From: Paenibacillus sp.
GTDB taxonomy: Bacteria > Bacillota > Bacilli > Paenibacillales > YIM-B00363
NCBI RefSeq assembly: GCF_035645195.1
Contig: NZ_DASQNA010000007.1
Location: 186,001-250,000 of the forward strand
DNA length: 64,000 bases
Reading direction: 5' to 3'
Translations under genes and position numbers: made by a program
In this document: one piece after another, positions 24,011 through 32,338 of the stretch
Numbering within the stretch: the stretch's first letter is position 1
How the letters are laid out: the number at the start of each line of letters is the position of its first letter
The notes under the pieces: model-generated
What the model was told of the DNA's origin: nothing
The model's input: only the letters and a program-made list of their open reading frames with translations
Databases searched by the model: none

Positions 24011-24990
24011 TGATGATCGACACCGAAGGGTTAACCAAAACCTACAACGGCCGCGGCGGCTGCCGCGGCATTACCCTGCAGGTGCCGCAGGGCTGCATCT
24101 TCGGCCTGCTGGGACCGAACGGAGCCGGCAAAAGCACCTTCGTCAAAATGCTCGCCGGCCTCCACCGCCCCGACTCCGGGCGGGCCTCCGTGCTCGGGCA
24201 GCCCTTGGGCCGGCCGGAGGCGCGGCGCAAGCTCGGGTATTTGCCCGAGCTGTTCCGTTTTCAAGAGTGGCTGACCCCGGCGGAGGTGCTCCGCTTCCAT
24301 GGCCGGCTGGGAGGGCTGTCCCCGCAGGAGTCGCGCTCGCCCGCCTTCCGCAGCCGGGTCCGCGACACCTTGGAACTGGTCGGCCTGCCGGATGCAGCGG
24401 ATCGCCGGGTCGGCGGCTTCTCCAAAGGGATGCAGCAGCGCCTCGGCCTCGCCGTCGCCCTGTTGCTGGATCCCGAGCTGGTGATCCTCGACGAACCCGC
24501 GTCGGCGCTGGATCCCGTGGGCCGCTACGAAATTCGCAGCCTGCTCAAGCGGCTGCGGGCCAGAGGCGTGACGGTGTTCCTCAATACCCACTTGTTGGAG
24601 GATGTGGAGGAGCTTTGCGATGAAGCCGCCTTCCTCTACGAAGGCGAGCTGCTGGCGTCGGGTCCGCTGCACAGGTTGCTCGGCGGCGCCGGCGACGGCG
24701 GCGGCGTTGCCTGGCGCTTTCGGCTCGGCGGCTGGCTTCCGGAGACGCTCTCGGAGCTGAACGGCGCCGTCGGAGGCGCCTTCCCCTCCCCGCTGCGCTT
24801 GGTCGAGGCCGATGCGAGCGGCAACGCCCTTCTGTCCGCCCGCGTAACCGACCGGGAACAAGCCGGCTACCTATGTTCTCTATTTATCCGGAGCGGCCTG
24901 ACGCTGTACGAATCCGGCCCCGAGCCGAACAGCCTCGAGGCCTGGTTCCTCCGGATGGCCCAATCCCGCAAAGGGGGCGTCCCGCAATGA
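24007..24990 (+). CDS. ABC transporter ATP-binding protein (export type)
   Basis: 327-residue ATPase. Walker A is GPNGAGKST (residues 36-44), the signature loop is GGFSKGMQQR (about 137-144), Walker B is LVILDEP with D162/E163, and a switch His occurs in LNTHLLEDVEEL. The long C-terminal extension after residue 215 is as in drug, peptide or bacitracin exporters. It pairs with the permease downstream, with which it shares an ATGA overlap. Co-transcription with an ECF sigma suggests a role in envelope stress or peptide-antibiotic resistance. Confidence 0.9.
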   Translation: MMMIDTEGLTKTYNGRGGCRGITLQVPQGCIFGLLGPNGAGKSTFVKMLAGLHRPDSGRASVLGQPLGRPEARRKLGYLPELFRFQEWLTPAEVLRFHGRLGGLSPQESRSPAFRSRVRDTLELVGLPDAADRRVGGFSKGMQQRLGLAVALLLDPELVILDEPASALDPVGRYEIRSLLKRLRARGVTVFLNTHLLEDVEELCDEAAFLYEGELLASGPLHRLLGGAGDGGGVAWRFRLGGWLPETLSELNGAVGGAFPSPLRLVEADASGNALLSARVTDREQAGYLCSLFIRSGLTLYESGPEPNSLEAWFLRMAQSRKGGVPQ

Positions 24991-25832
24991 CCATGTATAT
25001 CTCCGCCACCTTCAAGGAGCTGACCCGCAAGCGGGTATTCCTGGTCACGATCATCCTGACCCTCGTCTTTCTCGTCCTGTTTGCTTTCGGGGTGCGGGAG
25101 ATCACCGGCATGGATAGACTGAATCCTATCTCCCCCGCGGAACGGCTGTTGAGCGGCATGGTGCTGATGATGATCGGACTGTTTTTCGCGCAATTCCTTG
25201 CGGCCTTCTTCGTGCTGTTCTCGACCATGGGCACCGTCACGGGCGAGCAGGAGAACGGCCTGCTGCTGGCCGTCGCCGCCCGCCCCATCCCTCGCTGGAA
25301 GCTGTATCTGGCCAAATGGCTGGGCCATGCCGTCTGGATCGCCGCGTACAGCGCCGTCCTGTTCGTATCCGTCGTTTGGACCGTCCACAGCGTGGCCGGA
25401 CTTCCCATCCTGGCGGATGACCTGCTGCAGGGCTTGGGGCTGTTCGTCTGGATGCCGCTCCTGCTCCTCTCGGTGACGATGCTGGGGTCCGTCTATTTGC
25501 CGATGCTGGGGAACGGGATTTGCGCCGCTCTGCTGTACGGGCTCGCTCTCTTCAGCGGACTGGTCGAAGGGTTAACGGTCTACGAAGGCTCCCACCCCGC
25601 TTTGGACAAATTTTTCCTCCTTACCGGGCTGCTCCTGCCCACGGACTCGGTCTACCGAAGAAGCATCTACGAGGTCGTGGGGGGAGCGGATTGGGCCGGG
25701 TTGATGACAGCCGACATGGGGCCCTTTTCGATAGCGAGCGTTCCCTCGAATGCTTTCCTTCTGTACACGGCGGGGTATGCCGCGGTTCTGCTTTGGCTGG
25801 GATGCCGGGCGTTCGGCCGGAAAGATTTGTAA
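24987..25832 (+). CDS. ABC transporter permease (ABC-2-like)
   Basis: 281-residue membrane protein with about six helices, starting MTMYISATFKELTRKRVFLV. A TGEQENGLLLAVAARPIPRW segment is typical of ABC-2 permeases. The longest frame begins at 24873 within the ATPase gene; the ATG at 24987 has AAAGGGGG 9 bases upstream and overlaps the ATPase stop by four bases. It is the last gene of the sigma operon, ending just before the terminator at 25851. Confidence 0.87.
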   Translation: MTMYISATFKELTRKRVFLVTIILTLVFLVLFAFGVREITGMDRLNPISPAERLLSGMVLMMIGLFFAQFLAAFFVLFSTMGTVTGEQENGLLLAVAARPIPRWKLYLAKWLGHAVWIAAYSAVLFVSVVWTVHSVAGLPILADDLLQGLGLFVWMPLLLLSVTMLGSVYLPMLGNGICAALLYGLALFSGLVEGLTVYEGSHPALDKFFLLTGLLLPTDSVYRRSIYEVVGGADWAGLMTADMGPFSIASVPSNAFLLYTAGYAAVLLWLGCRAFGRKDL

Positions 25833-25843
25833 TCTTGCCCTAA

Positions 25844-25894
25844 CAAAAAAACAGCGGCATCTCAGGACGAGTGCTCCATCCTGGATACCGCTGT
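25844..25894 (-). terminator. Terminator of the beta-mannoside operon
   Basis: An imperfect long stem (25851-25894) beginning ACAGCGG and ending CCGCTGT, followed on the minus strand by seven T residues (25844-25850). It also lies just beyond the sigma operon on the plus strand. Confidence 0.82.
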
Positions 25895-25902
25895 ATTGTT
25901 TG

Positions 25903-26802
25903 TTACGAGGAGCGCACGACCGAGTGGCCGCCGAATTCGTTGCGAAGCGCCGCGACCACCTTCCCGGAGAACGTGTCCTCCTCCAGCGACCGGTACCGCA
26001 TCATGAGCGACAGCGCAATGACCGGCGTCGCCGCCTGCAAATCGAGGCCGGTTTCGACCGACCACTTGCCTTCGCCGGACGACTGCATGATGCCCTTCAG
26101 CCCGGACAGCTTCGGATCTTTGCCGAAGGCGTTCGCCGTCAACTCCATGAGATACGAACGGATGATGGAGCCGTGATTCCACATCGACGCCACCGCGGGG
26201 TAGTCGAACTCGAACGAGCTCTTCTCCAGCAGATCGAAGCCTTCGGCGATCGACTGCATCATGCCGTACTCGATGCCGTTATGCACCATCTTGAGGAAAT
26301 GCCCGCTGCCGGACCGTCCGGCGTATAAGAATCCGCCCGCTACGCAAATGTCCCGGAACAGCGGCTCGACGGCGGCGAACGCTTCCGCGCTGCCGCCGAT
26401 CATCGCGCAGGCGCCGCGCCGGGCGCCGTCGACGCCGCCGCTCGTGCCGACATCGAGGAACGCGATCCCTCGCGCGGCGAACGACTCGGCGCGGCGGATC
26501 GAGTCCTTGTAGTTGGCGTTCCCGCCGTCCATGACGATGTCGCCGGATTCGAGCAGCTCGGAGAGCGCCGCCAGCGCCTGCTCCGTCGGCTCGCCCGCAG
26601 GCACCATCACCCACACCTTCCTCGGCTTCGGCAACTGTTCGACAACCTCGGCGATCGAGCGCGCCCCGACGCCCCCATCGGCGGCGAGCCGTTCGACGGC
26701 GTCCCGGTTCACGTCGCAGCCGACGACCTCATGCCCGTGATCCATGAAATTCAACGCGAGGTTGTATCCCATCTTCCCGAGGCCGATCAACCCGATTTTC
26801 AT
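25903..26802 (-). CDS. gnd: 6-phosphogluconate dehydrogenase, short YqeC type (decarboxylating)
   Basis: 299-residue enzyme oxidising 6-phosphogluconate to ribulose 5-phosphate. The nucleotide-binding motif GLIGLGKMG (residues 4-12) starts the protein. The substrate signature is LDVGTSGGVDGA, and the catalytic Lys and Asn lie in FLKMVHNGIEYG. The length fits the short, often NAD-dependent class rather than the 470-residue pentose-phosphate enzyme. The ATG at 26802 has GGAGG 8 bases upstream. It lies 24 bases after the GH1 gene and is the last gene of the operon. A gluconokinase gene lies upstream at 37443. Confidence 0.9.
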   Translation of the reverse strand: MKIGLIGLGKMGYNLALNFMDHGHEVVGCDVNRDAVERLAADGGVGARSIAEVVEQLPKPRKVWVMVPAGEPTEQALAALSELLESGDIVMDGGNANYKDSIRRAESFAARGIAFLDVGTSGGVDGARRGACAMIGGSAEAFAAVEPLFRDICVAGGFLYAGRSGSGHFLKMVHNGIEYGMMQSIAEGFDLLEKSSFEFDYPAVASMWNHGSIIRSYLMELTANAFGKDPKLSGLKGIMQSSGEGKWSVETGLDLQAATPVIALSLMMRYRSLEEDTFSGKVVAALRNEFGGHSVVRSS

Positions 26803-26826
26803 CCCGCGTTCCTCCCTCATGCGCCC

Positions 26827-28179
26827 TTACCGGCTCTCCAGCTGCAGCCAGTTTTTGCGGATCAGCTTTTGGTACCAGTAGAAGCTTTCTTTCGGAATGC
26901 GCGCTTGCGTCCGGAAATCGACATACACAAGGCCGAACCGGCACGAATAGCCGAACGCCCACTCGAAGTTGTCCATTAACGACCAGGTGAGATACCCCTT
27001 CACGTTCGCGCCCGATTCGATCGCCCGCCCGATTTCCGCGATGTGGCTTTCCAGGAATTTGATCCGCTTCTGGTCCTGCACCCGGCCGTCCTCGACCACA
27101 TCGTTGTAGCTGACTCCGTTCTCGGTAATGTAAATCGGGATTTGCCCGAAGCGGTCCGTCAGCCAGTTCAGCATCAAATACAAGCCCTCCGGGAAGATGA
27201 ACCAGCCTTTGTCCGACTTGTCGTAGCCGAGATCGACATGCTCCAAATCCAGATAGTTGTTGCCGGGCTTATGCCGAACGATGTTGCCGCCGTAAAAATT
27301 GAGACCGAGGAAGTCGATCTTTTCGCTAATGATCTCCATATCCCCCGGCTCGACGACAGGCGCGGCCCCTTTGGTTTTCAGCCAGGCGGCCATCTCCTCC
27401 GGGTACCGGCCCGTGAAGACCGGCTCCACGTACCAGTTGTAGATGCCGAACGCCCGCTTCGCGGCCTCGACGTCCTCCGGCTTGCGGGAGAACGGCTCAT
27501 ACCAGTACATATCCGGCGCATACCCGATTTCCCCGGCGACGCCGAGCTCCCGGAACCGGCGCACGGTCAGACCGTGCGCGACGAGCAGGTGATGCGACAC
27601 TTGAATCGCGGACTGCCAGTTCATAATTCCCGGCGCGTGGCGGCCCAGCAGATGGCCGTTGATCGCCGTGCACCACGGCTCGTTGAACGTCATCCATTTC
27701 TCGATAAGCCCGTCGAATTCCCGAAACATCGTCTCGGCGAACCGCACGAAAGCATGGACCGTCTCCCGGTTTTCCCAGCCGCCCCGATCCTGCAGCGCCT
27801 GCGGCAGCTCCCAGTGGTACAGCGTGCAGAACGGCTCGATGCCGTTCTCCCTAAGCTTGCGCACGAACCGCTTGTAATGCTCCACGCCCGCCGGGTTTAC
27901 TTCGCCGTCGCCGGTCGGATAAATGCGCGGCCACGACACGGAGAATCGATACGCCTTGACGCCAAGCTCCTTCATAAGCGCGATATCTTCCTCGTACCGC
28001 ACATAGCTGTCGCAAGCGACGCTCGCGTCGTCCCCTTCGTGAATGCGTCCCGGAATCGCCGACAGCGTGTCCCAGATGCTCGGCCCGCGCCCGTCCCGGT
28101 CGAGACTCCCTTCGATTTGGTATGCGGAGGTCGATACGCCCCAAACAAAGTCCTTCGGATAAGAAATGATCGTACCCAT
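26827..28179 (-). CDS. Family GH1 beta-glucosidase
   Basis: 450-residue retaining beta-glycosidase. The acid/base is E167 in MTFNEPW and the nucleophile is E353 in YITENG. The N-terminal signature FVWGVSTSAYQIEG is present and length is typical. There is no phospho-sugar signature or signal peptide, consistent with an intracellular enzyme fed by an ABC importer rather than a PTS. It lies 35 bases downstream of the GH2 gene. Likely substrates are beta-glucosides or beta-mannosides from gluco-/galactomannan, inferred from the neighbour. Confidence 0.93.
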   Translation of the reverse strand: MGTIISYPKDFVWGVSTSAYQIEGSLDRDGRGPSIWDTLSAIPGRIHEGDDASVACDSYVRYEEDIALMKELGVKAYRFSVSWPRIYPTGDGEVNPAGVEHYKRFVRKLRENGIEPFCTLYHWELPQALQDRGGWENRETVHAFVRFAETMFREFDGLIEKWMTFNEPWCTAINGHLLGRHAPGIMNWQSAIQVSHHLLVAHGLTVRRFRELGVAGEIGYAPDMYWYEPFSRKPEDVEAAKRAFGIYNWYVEPVFTGRYPEEMAAWLKTKGAAPVVEPGDMEIISEKIDFLGLNFYGGNIVRHKPGNNYLDLEHVDLGYDKSDKGWFIFPEGLYLMLNWLTDRFGQIPIYITENGVSYNDVVEDGRVQDQKRIKFLESHIAEIGRAIESGANVKGYLTWSLMDNFEWAFGYSCRFGLVYVDFRTQARIPKESFYWYQKLIRKNWLQLESR

Positions 28180-28214
28180 ATGTTTCTCCCTCTCCCTCTA
28201 TCTCTCTTGCACCG

Positions 28215-30740
28215 TTAGTTCTGTGTCGGTTCGGCGGCGTTGATCGCGGATACCCGCAGGCCCTTCAAATCGACGCTTCCGCCGCGCGGGTCTGCGATCC
28301 GAACGATTTTCTCCTCGCCCGGCAGCAGGTCGAAGAAATTGTCGCTGAACCTAAGGTTGCCCCGCGGCACGTCCAGCTTGACCATGCGGGCGAGGCCGCC
28401 GCGGGCCGCGACGCGCACCGTTTGCTCGGATTCGTCGACCGTAACAATCAGCTCCGCCGCCGGCAGGCGCAAGTCCTTATGATCGCGCAGATACAGCACG
28501 TTCGCAGGGGCGTCGAAGCCTTCCGCGGTCAACGTGACGACGACGTCCTCCGGCGCCCTGCCGTTCAACAGCTCGGCTTCCGTCGCAGTGAACAAGCACG
28601 CCGCGCCGTTCCCGGCGACGGACGCCGGGATGTCCGTCGACGACACCAACGCGCCCGTAAAGTCGAATACCTTCAGCTTCAAGACGCCGTCGAGCGGCTC
28701 CAGCCGGTCGTTCACGACCCAAACCCGCAGCGGCGAACCGGCATCGTGGTCGATCGACAGCAGCACCGGGTGGAAAAATTTCTTTCCATAGAAGTAGGCG
28801 GCTTTCGGCAGCAGCTCGTGATCGATCATCGCCCAGCTCGTCCCCGGCCAGCTGTCGTTCAGCTGCCATACGAGCGCCCCGCTGGTTCGCTCTTTGTTTC
28901 TGCGGTAATGCTCGATCCCATACTTCAAGCCCTCCGCTTGGGTGAGCATAGAGAAATTCATATACTCTTCGATATCCTTCGGAATGCCCGTAAATCCTTC
29001 CATCAGCAGAATGCCCTTCTGATGGTTCGTATCCTTGTTCCGGTACGCCATCTCGACGCTGCCCCAATAGAACTCCCCTTCGGGGGTATGCTTCTCCAGC
29101 GTGTAGCGGTTAGCGGAGCCGTGAATGCCGAACTCGCTGCTGAACAGCGCGAAGTCCTTCTTGTAATTTTTGAACGTGACCCCTTGGATGCTATAGTCCA
29201 AGATCGGCGGCTCGCCGAACTTGCGGGGATACACCGAGCCGTGCCATACCTGCCAATTGTGGCGGTCGCCGACGTCGGGATCGTTGGCGTCGCTGCCGCC
29301 GTACGGCGAGGACGGCCAATACGCCCGGCTGTCGTCCAGCTCCGCGAGCGCGTCGGGAATGAGCTCGTGATAGATGCTTTCCCCATAGAAGGGACACGTA
29401 ATGTCGCCGCCCGCCGTCTTCATGTCGTACAGCCAATCGATTTCGTTATTGCCGCACCACAGCGCGAGCGAGGCGTGGTTGCGCAGCCGCTTCACGTTGT
29501 GCGCGACTTCCGCGCGAACGCTGTCCATGAAATCCTTGTTGAAGTCCGGGAACAGCGCGTTCGCGAAGGCGAAATCCTGCCAAACGAGCACGCCGCGGCG
29601 GTCGCATTCCTCGTAAAATACGTCCTTCTCGTAGATGCCGCCCGCCCACACGCGGAGCATGTTCATCTGCCCCTCGACGGCGAGATCGATCAGATCGCGG
29701 TACCGCTCCTCCGGAATCGCGCCGATGAAATTGTCGGCCGGAATCCAGTTGGTCCCCTTCGCGAACAGCCGGACGCCGTTCAGGACGAAGGCGAACGCGT
29801 TCCGCCCCTCCTCGTCTTTCAGCAGCAGCTCGACGGTGCGGATGCCGAAGTCGAACGCCCGGCGGTCGACCGGCTCGCCTTCCGAGTACAATTCGACTTC
29901 GATGCGATACAAGTAAGGCTCGCCGAGATCGTGAGTCCACCAGCGCTTCGGCGCGTCGACGGCCAATCGGACCGACGCCTTGCCCTCCGCGACATCCGCG
30001 CGAACGGAGGCGACTTCGACGCCTTCGCGGTCCAGCAGCCGAACGCGGCAATCGTTCGACAAGCCGCGGCGGTACGACTTCGCCTCGACGTCCACGCGAA
30101 TGTCGGCCGTCCGCTCGTCGGCGCGAACCGTGCGCGCGAAGACGCTCTCCAGCTTCGCCTTCGTTCGGCGTTCGAGGCGCACCTTGCCCCATATGCCGAC
30201 CGTTACCAGCCGCGGACCCCAATCCCAGCCGAAATTCATCGCCGCTTTGCGAAGCCACGGCCGCTCCTTCGTATACGAAGACCATTGAAACTGCTCTTTA
30301 TCCCGGTGATGCAAATAGAGCGGATCGAATTTGACCGCGATCGTATTTTTGCCGTTCCGGACGATCCGCGTGACGTCGAAGACGTATTCGACGAACATAT
30401 TGTTCGTCTTGCCGACTTCCAGGCCGTTGACGTACACGGTCGCGAACGTATCCAACCCTTCGAACACCAATTCGTGCCGGTCCTCGTCCCGCTCGCCCTT
30501 GGCGTATTCGAACTGCGTCCGATACCACCATTCCTTCGTTTCGATCCAGCGGCACTTCGCGTCGTTATGCCCGAAATACGGGTTATCGATGATCTTCCGT
30601 TCGATCAACGCCGAATGCACGTCGCCCGGTACCTTCGCCGTAATCCAAAACCGGTCGTCTAGGCCTGCGGAAGCGACCTCGAGAGGCCGCGCCTGCCCGA
30701 CGTCGAAGGACTGGATTCTCCAATGCTGATTCAATTCCAT
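28215..30740 (-). CDS. Family GH2 beta-mannosidase
   Basis: 841-residue enzyme with the GH2 arrangement: N-terminal sugar-binding domain, immunoglobulin-like domain, TIM barrel and C-terminal domains. E433 in WCGNNEIDW is the acid/base and E536 in SSEFGIHG the nucleophile. WCGNNE and the MLRVWAGGIYE segment point to beta-mannosidase rather than beta-galactosidase. No signal peptide. The ATG at 30740 follows GGGGAGAG; the frame to 30773 is longer but lacks a site. It lies 44 bases after the response regulator gene and supplies exo-acting mannosidase activity to the operon. Confidence 0.92.
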   Translation of the reverse strand: MELNQHWRIQSFDVGQARPLEVASAGLDDRFWITAKVPGDVHSALIERKIIDNPYFGHNDAKCRWIETKEWWYRTQFEYAKGERDEDRHELVFEGLDTFATVYVNGLEVGKTNNMFVEYVFDVTRIVRNGKNTIAVKFDPLYLHHRDKEQFQWSSYTKERPWLRKAAMNFGWDWGPRLVTVGIWGKVRLERRTKAKLESVFARTVRADERTADIRVDVEAKSYRRGLSNDCRVRLLDREGVEVASVRADVAEGKASVRLAVDAPKRWWTHDLGEPYLYRIEVELYSEGEPVDRRAFDFGIRTVELLLKDEEGRNAFAFVLNGVRLFAKGTNWIPADNFIGAIPEERYRDLIDLAVEGQMNMLRVWAGGIYEKDVFYEECDRRGVLVWQDFAFANALFPDFNKDFMDSVRAEVAHNVKRLRNHASLALWCGNNEIDWLYDMKTAGGDITCPFYGESIYHELIPDALAELDDSRAYWPSSPYGGSDANDPDVGDRHNWQVWHGSVYPRKFGEPPILDYSIQGVTFKNYKKDFALFSSEFGIHGSANRYTLEKHTPEGEFYWGSVEMAYRNKDTNHQKGILLMEGFTGIPKDIEEYMNFSMLTQAEGLKYGIEHYRRNKERTSGALVWQLNDSWPGTSWAMIDHELLPKAAYFYGKKFFHPVLLSIDHDAGSPLRVWVVNDRLEPLDGVLKLKVFDFTGALVSSTDIPASVAGNGAACLFTATEAELLNGRAPEDVVVTLTAEGFDAPANVLYLRDHKDLRLPAAELIVTVDESEQTVRVAARGGLARMVKLDVPRGNLRFSDNFFDLLPGEEKIVRIADPRGGSVDLKGLRVSAINAAEPTQN

Positions 30741-30784
30741 AGGTTCTTCTCTCCCCTGCGTATCCGGACGCAACCCGGGCGGCC

Positions 30785-32338
30785 TCAGTTGGCGGAAGGC
30801 CTCTCGCGGTATTCGCTCGGCGTTTTTCCGGTATGTTTCTTGAAAATTTGGCCGAAATATTTGACGTCTTCGTAGCCGACCGATCCGGCGACATCGCTGA
30901 TTTTCGCCGGCGACGTCGCCAAGATTTCCTCCGCGCGCCGCATCCGCTGCCGCGTCACGTAGTCGCTGAACGTCATTCCGACCTCCTTTTTGAAAATTTC
31001 GCTGAAATGGTTCGGGTGAAGATGCACATGCTTCGCGACGCGCTGCAAACCGACGTCCCCGCCCAAGTTCGTCTCGATGAACGCTTTCGCCTTATGAATG
31101 TACGCCGCTTGCCCTTCGGCCAGCGTATGGTGGAACAGCTTCATAACCGAATACAAATATTGAAACAAAGCGTCCGTCGGCCGCCGTCCCCCTTCGAAAC
31201 GGAAATGCGGCAGCTGCAGATCGCTTCCGGACCGCCCGGTGACGGTTAACACCTTCTCGATCCAGCGTTGAGCGGAGACGGCCGCCGCCTGAATCGAAGC
31301 CTCCAGCGACTCCAACGTGAATTGTTCGTCGCCGAGCAGCGCGTCGACGAATCGCTGCGCCCATTCCTTGAGCGCGACCGAATCGTCTTCCATGAGAATG
31401 CCGTGCAACTCGACCTCGTCGCGATTGGAGAAGGCCGCCTGCCCTCCCTTACGATGCTCGATGTCCGCGTAGTCGCAGACGTTCCCCGGCACGAGGCCCA
31501 TGTATCCGAAGGCGATTTCCGCCGTGCCGTACGATTCGTGCAAAGAGGCGAGACCGGGCACCTTCTTGCCGTACGCGACGAACAGCTTGCACTTGAGCAG
31601 CGCCTCGATTTTCTCGAACGCCGCGCGCCGATCGCGCGCGTCCCGGTCGGCCCGGATCGCGGCCACGACTCGGTTCGGCTGCAGCAGCGTCTCGCAGGTC
31701 ATAAGATCGTGAAGCATATTTTCGATCGCGAACAAGAGCAGCGAGCTTGACGCATCGGACCGTTTCTCCCAGCCTTCTCCGGCTGCGAAGAAGATCTGGA
31801 AGCCGTCGTCCGCGCCGCGCTCGTCCTCTGCGACCAACCGGGGCAGCACCGATTCCAGCATCTTCGCGTCGATGCCCGAATAATCCCCGCTCACGATCCA
31901 ACGTTCGAACAGCCGATTGCGCGCCTCTTTCTTTTTGAAATAATCGTCGCTCTGCTCGGCCCAACGCTGTTCGATCCGCTGCTTCGCCTTCAAGACCGCT
32001 TTGATGATCTCTTCGGGCCGGGTCGTCTTCAGCAAATAATCGTTGACTTGGCTGCGTATTGCTTGCTGCGTGTACGTAAAATCGTCGTAGCCGGACAGAA
32101 TGATGACCTCGAGATCCGGCAGCAGCCGCCTCGCCTCTTCGGCGAGCTCGAGCCCGTTCATTCCCGTCATTCGAATGTCGGTCAGCAAAATATGGGGCCG
32201 CTCGGCGCCCATGCGCTCGATCGCTTCTTCGCCGGATTCCGCCGGCGGCAGCAGCTCGAGCCCCAGCTCGCGCCACTTGATGACCTTCGCGAGCCCCGTC
32301 CGAATGATCACTTCGTCGTCTACGATCATGACTTTCAT
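30785..32338 (-). CDS. Response regulator, YesN/AraC family
   Basis: 517-residue regulator. The receiver domain has D7/D8 and phospho-acceptor D54 (LLTDIRM), a long central region (about 135-400) follows, and a C-terminal AraC domain (about 415-515) carries LQRVAKHVHLHPNHFSEIFKKEVG and ISDVAGSVGYEDVKYFGQIFKKHTG-like helices. The ATG at 32338 has GGAGG 7 bases upstream and overlaps the kinase stop by ATGA; the longer frame to 32578 is spurious. Here the kinase precedes the regulator, opposite to the other two loci. It probably activates this operon. Confidence 0.93.
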   Translation of the reverse strand: MKVMIVDDEVIIRTGLAKVIKWRELGLELLPPAESGEEAIERMGAERPHILLTDIRMTGMNGLELAEEARRLLPDLEVIILSGYDDFTYTQQAIRSQVNDYLLKTTRPEEIIKAVLKAKQRIEQRWAEQSDDYFKKKEARNRLFERWIVSGDYSGIDAKMLESVLPRLVAEDERGADDGFQIFFAAGEGWEKRSDASSSLLLFAIENMLHDLMTCETLLQPNRVVAAIRADRDARDRRAAFEKIEALLKCKLFVAYGKKVPGLASLHESYGTAEIAFGYMGLVPGNVCDYADIEHRKGGQAAFSNRDEVELHGILMEDDSVALKEWAQRFVDALLGDEQFTLESLEASIQAAAVSAQRWIEKVLTVTGRSGSDLQLPHFRFEGGRRPTDALFQYLYSVMKLFHHTLAEGQAAYIHKAKAFIETNLGGDVGLQRVAKHVHLHPNHFSEIFKKEVGMTFSDYVTRQRMRRAEEILATSPAKISDVAGSVGYEDVKYFGQIFKKHTGKTPSEYRERPSAN

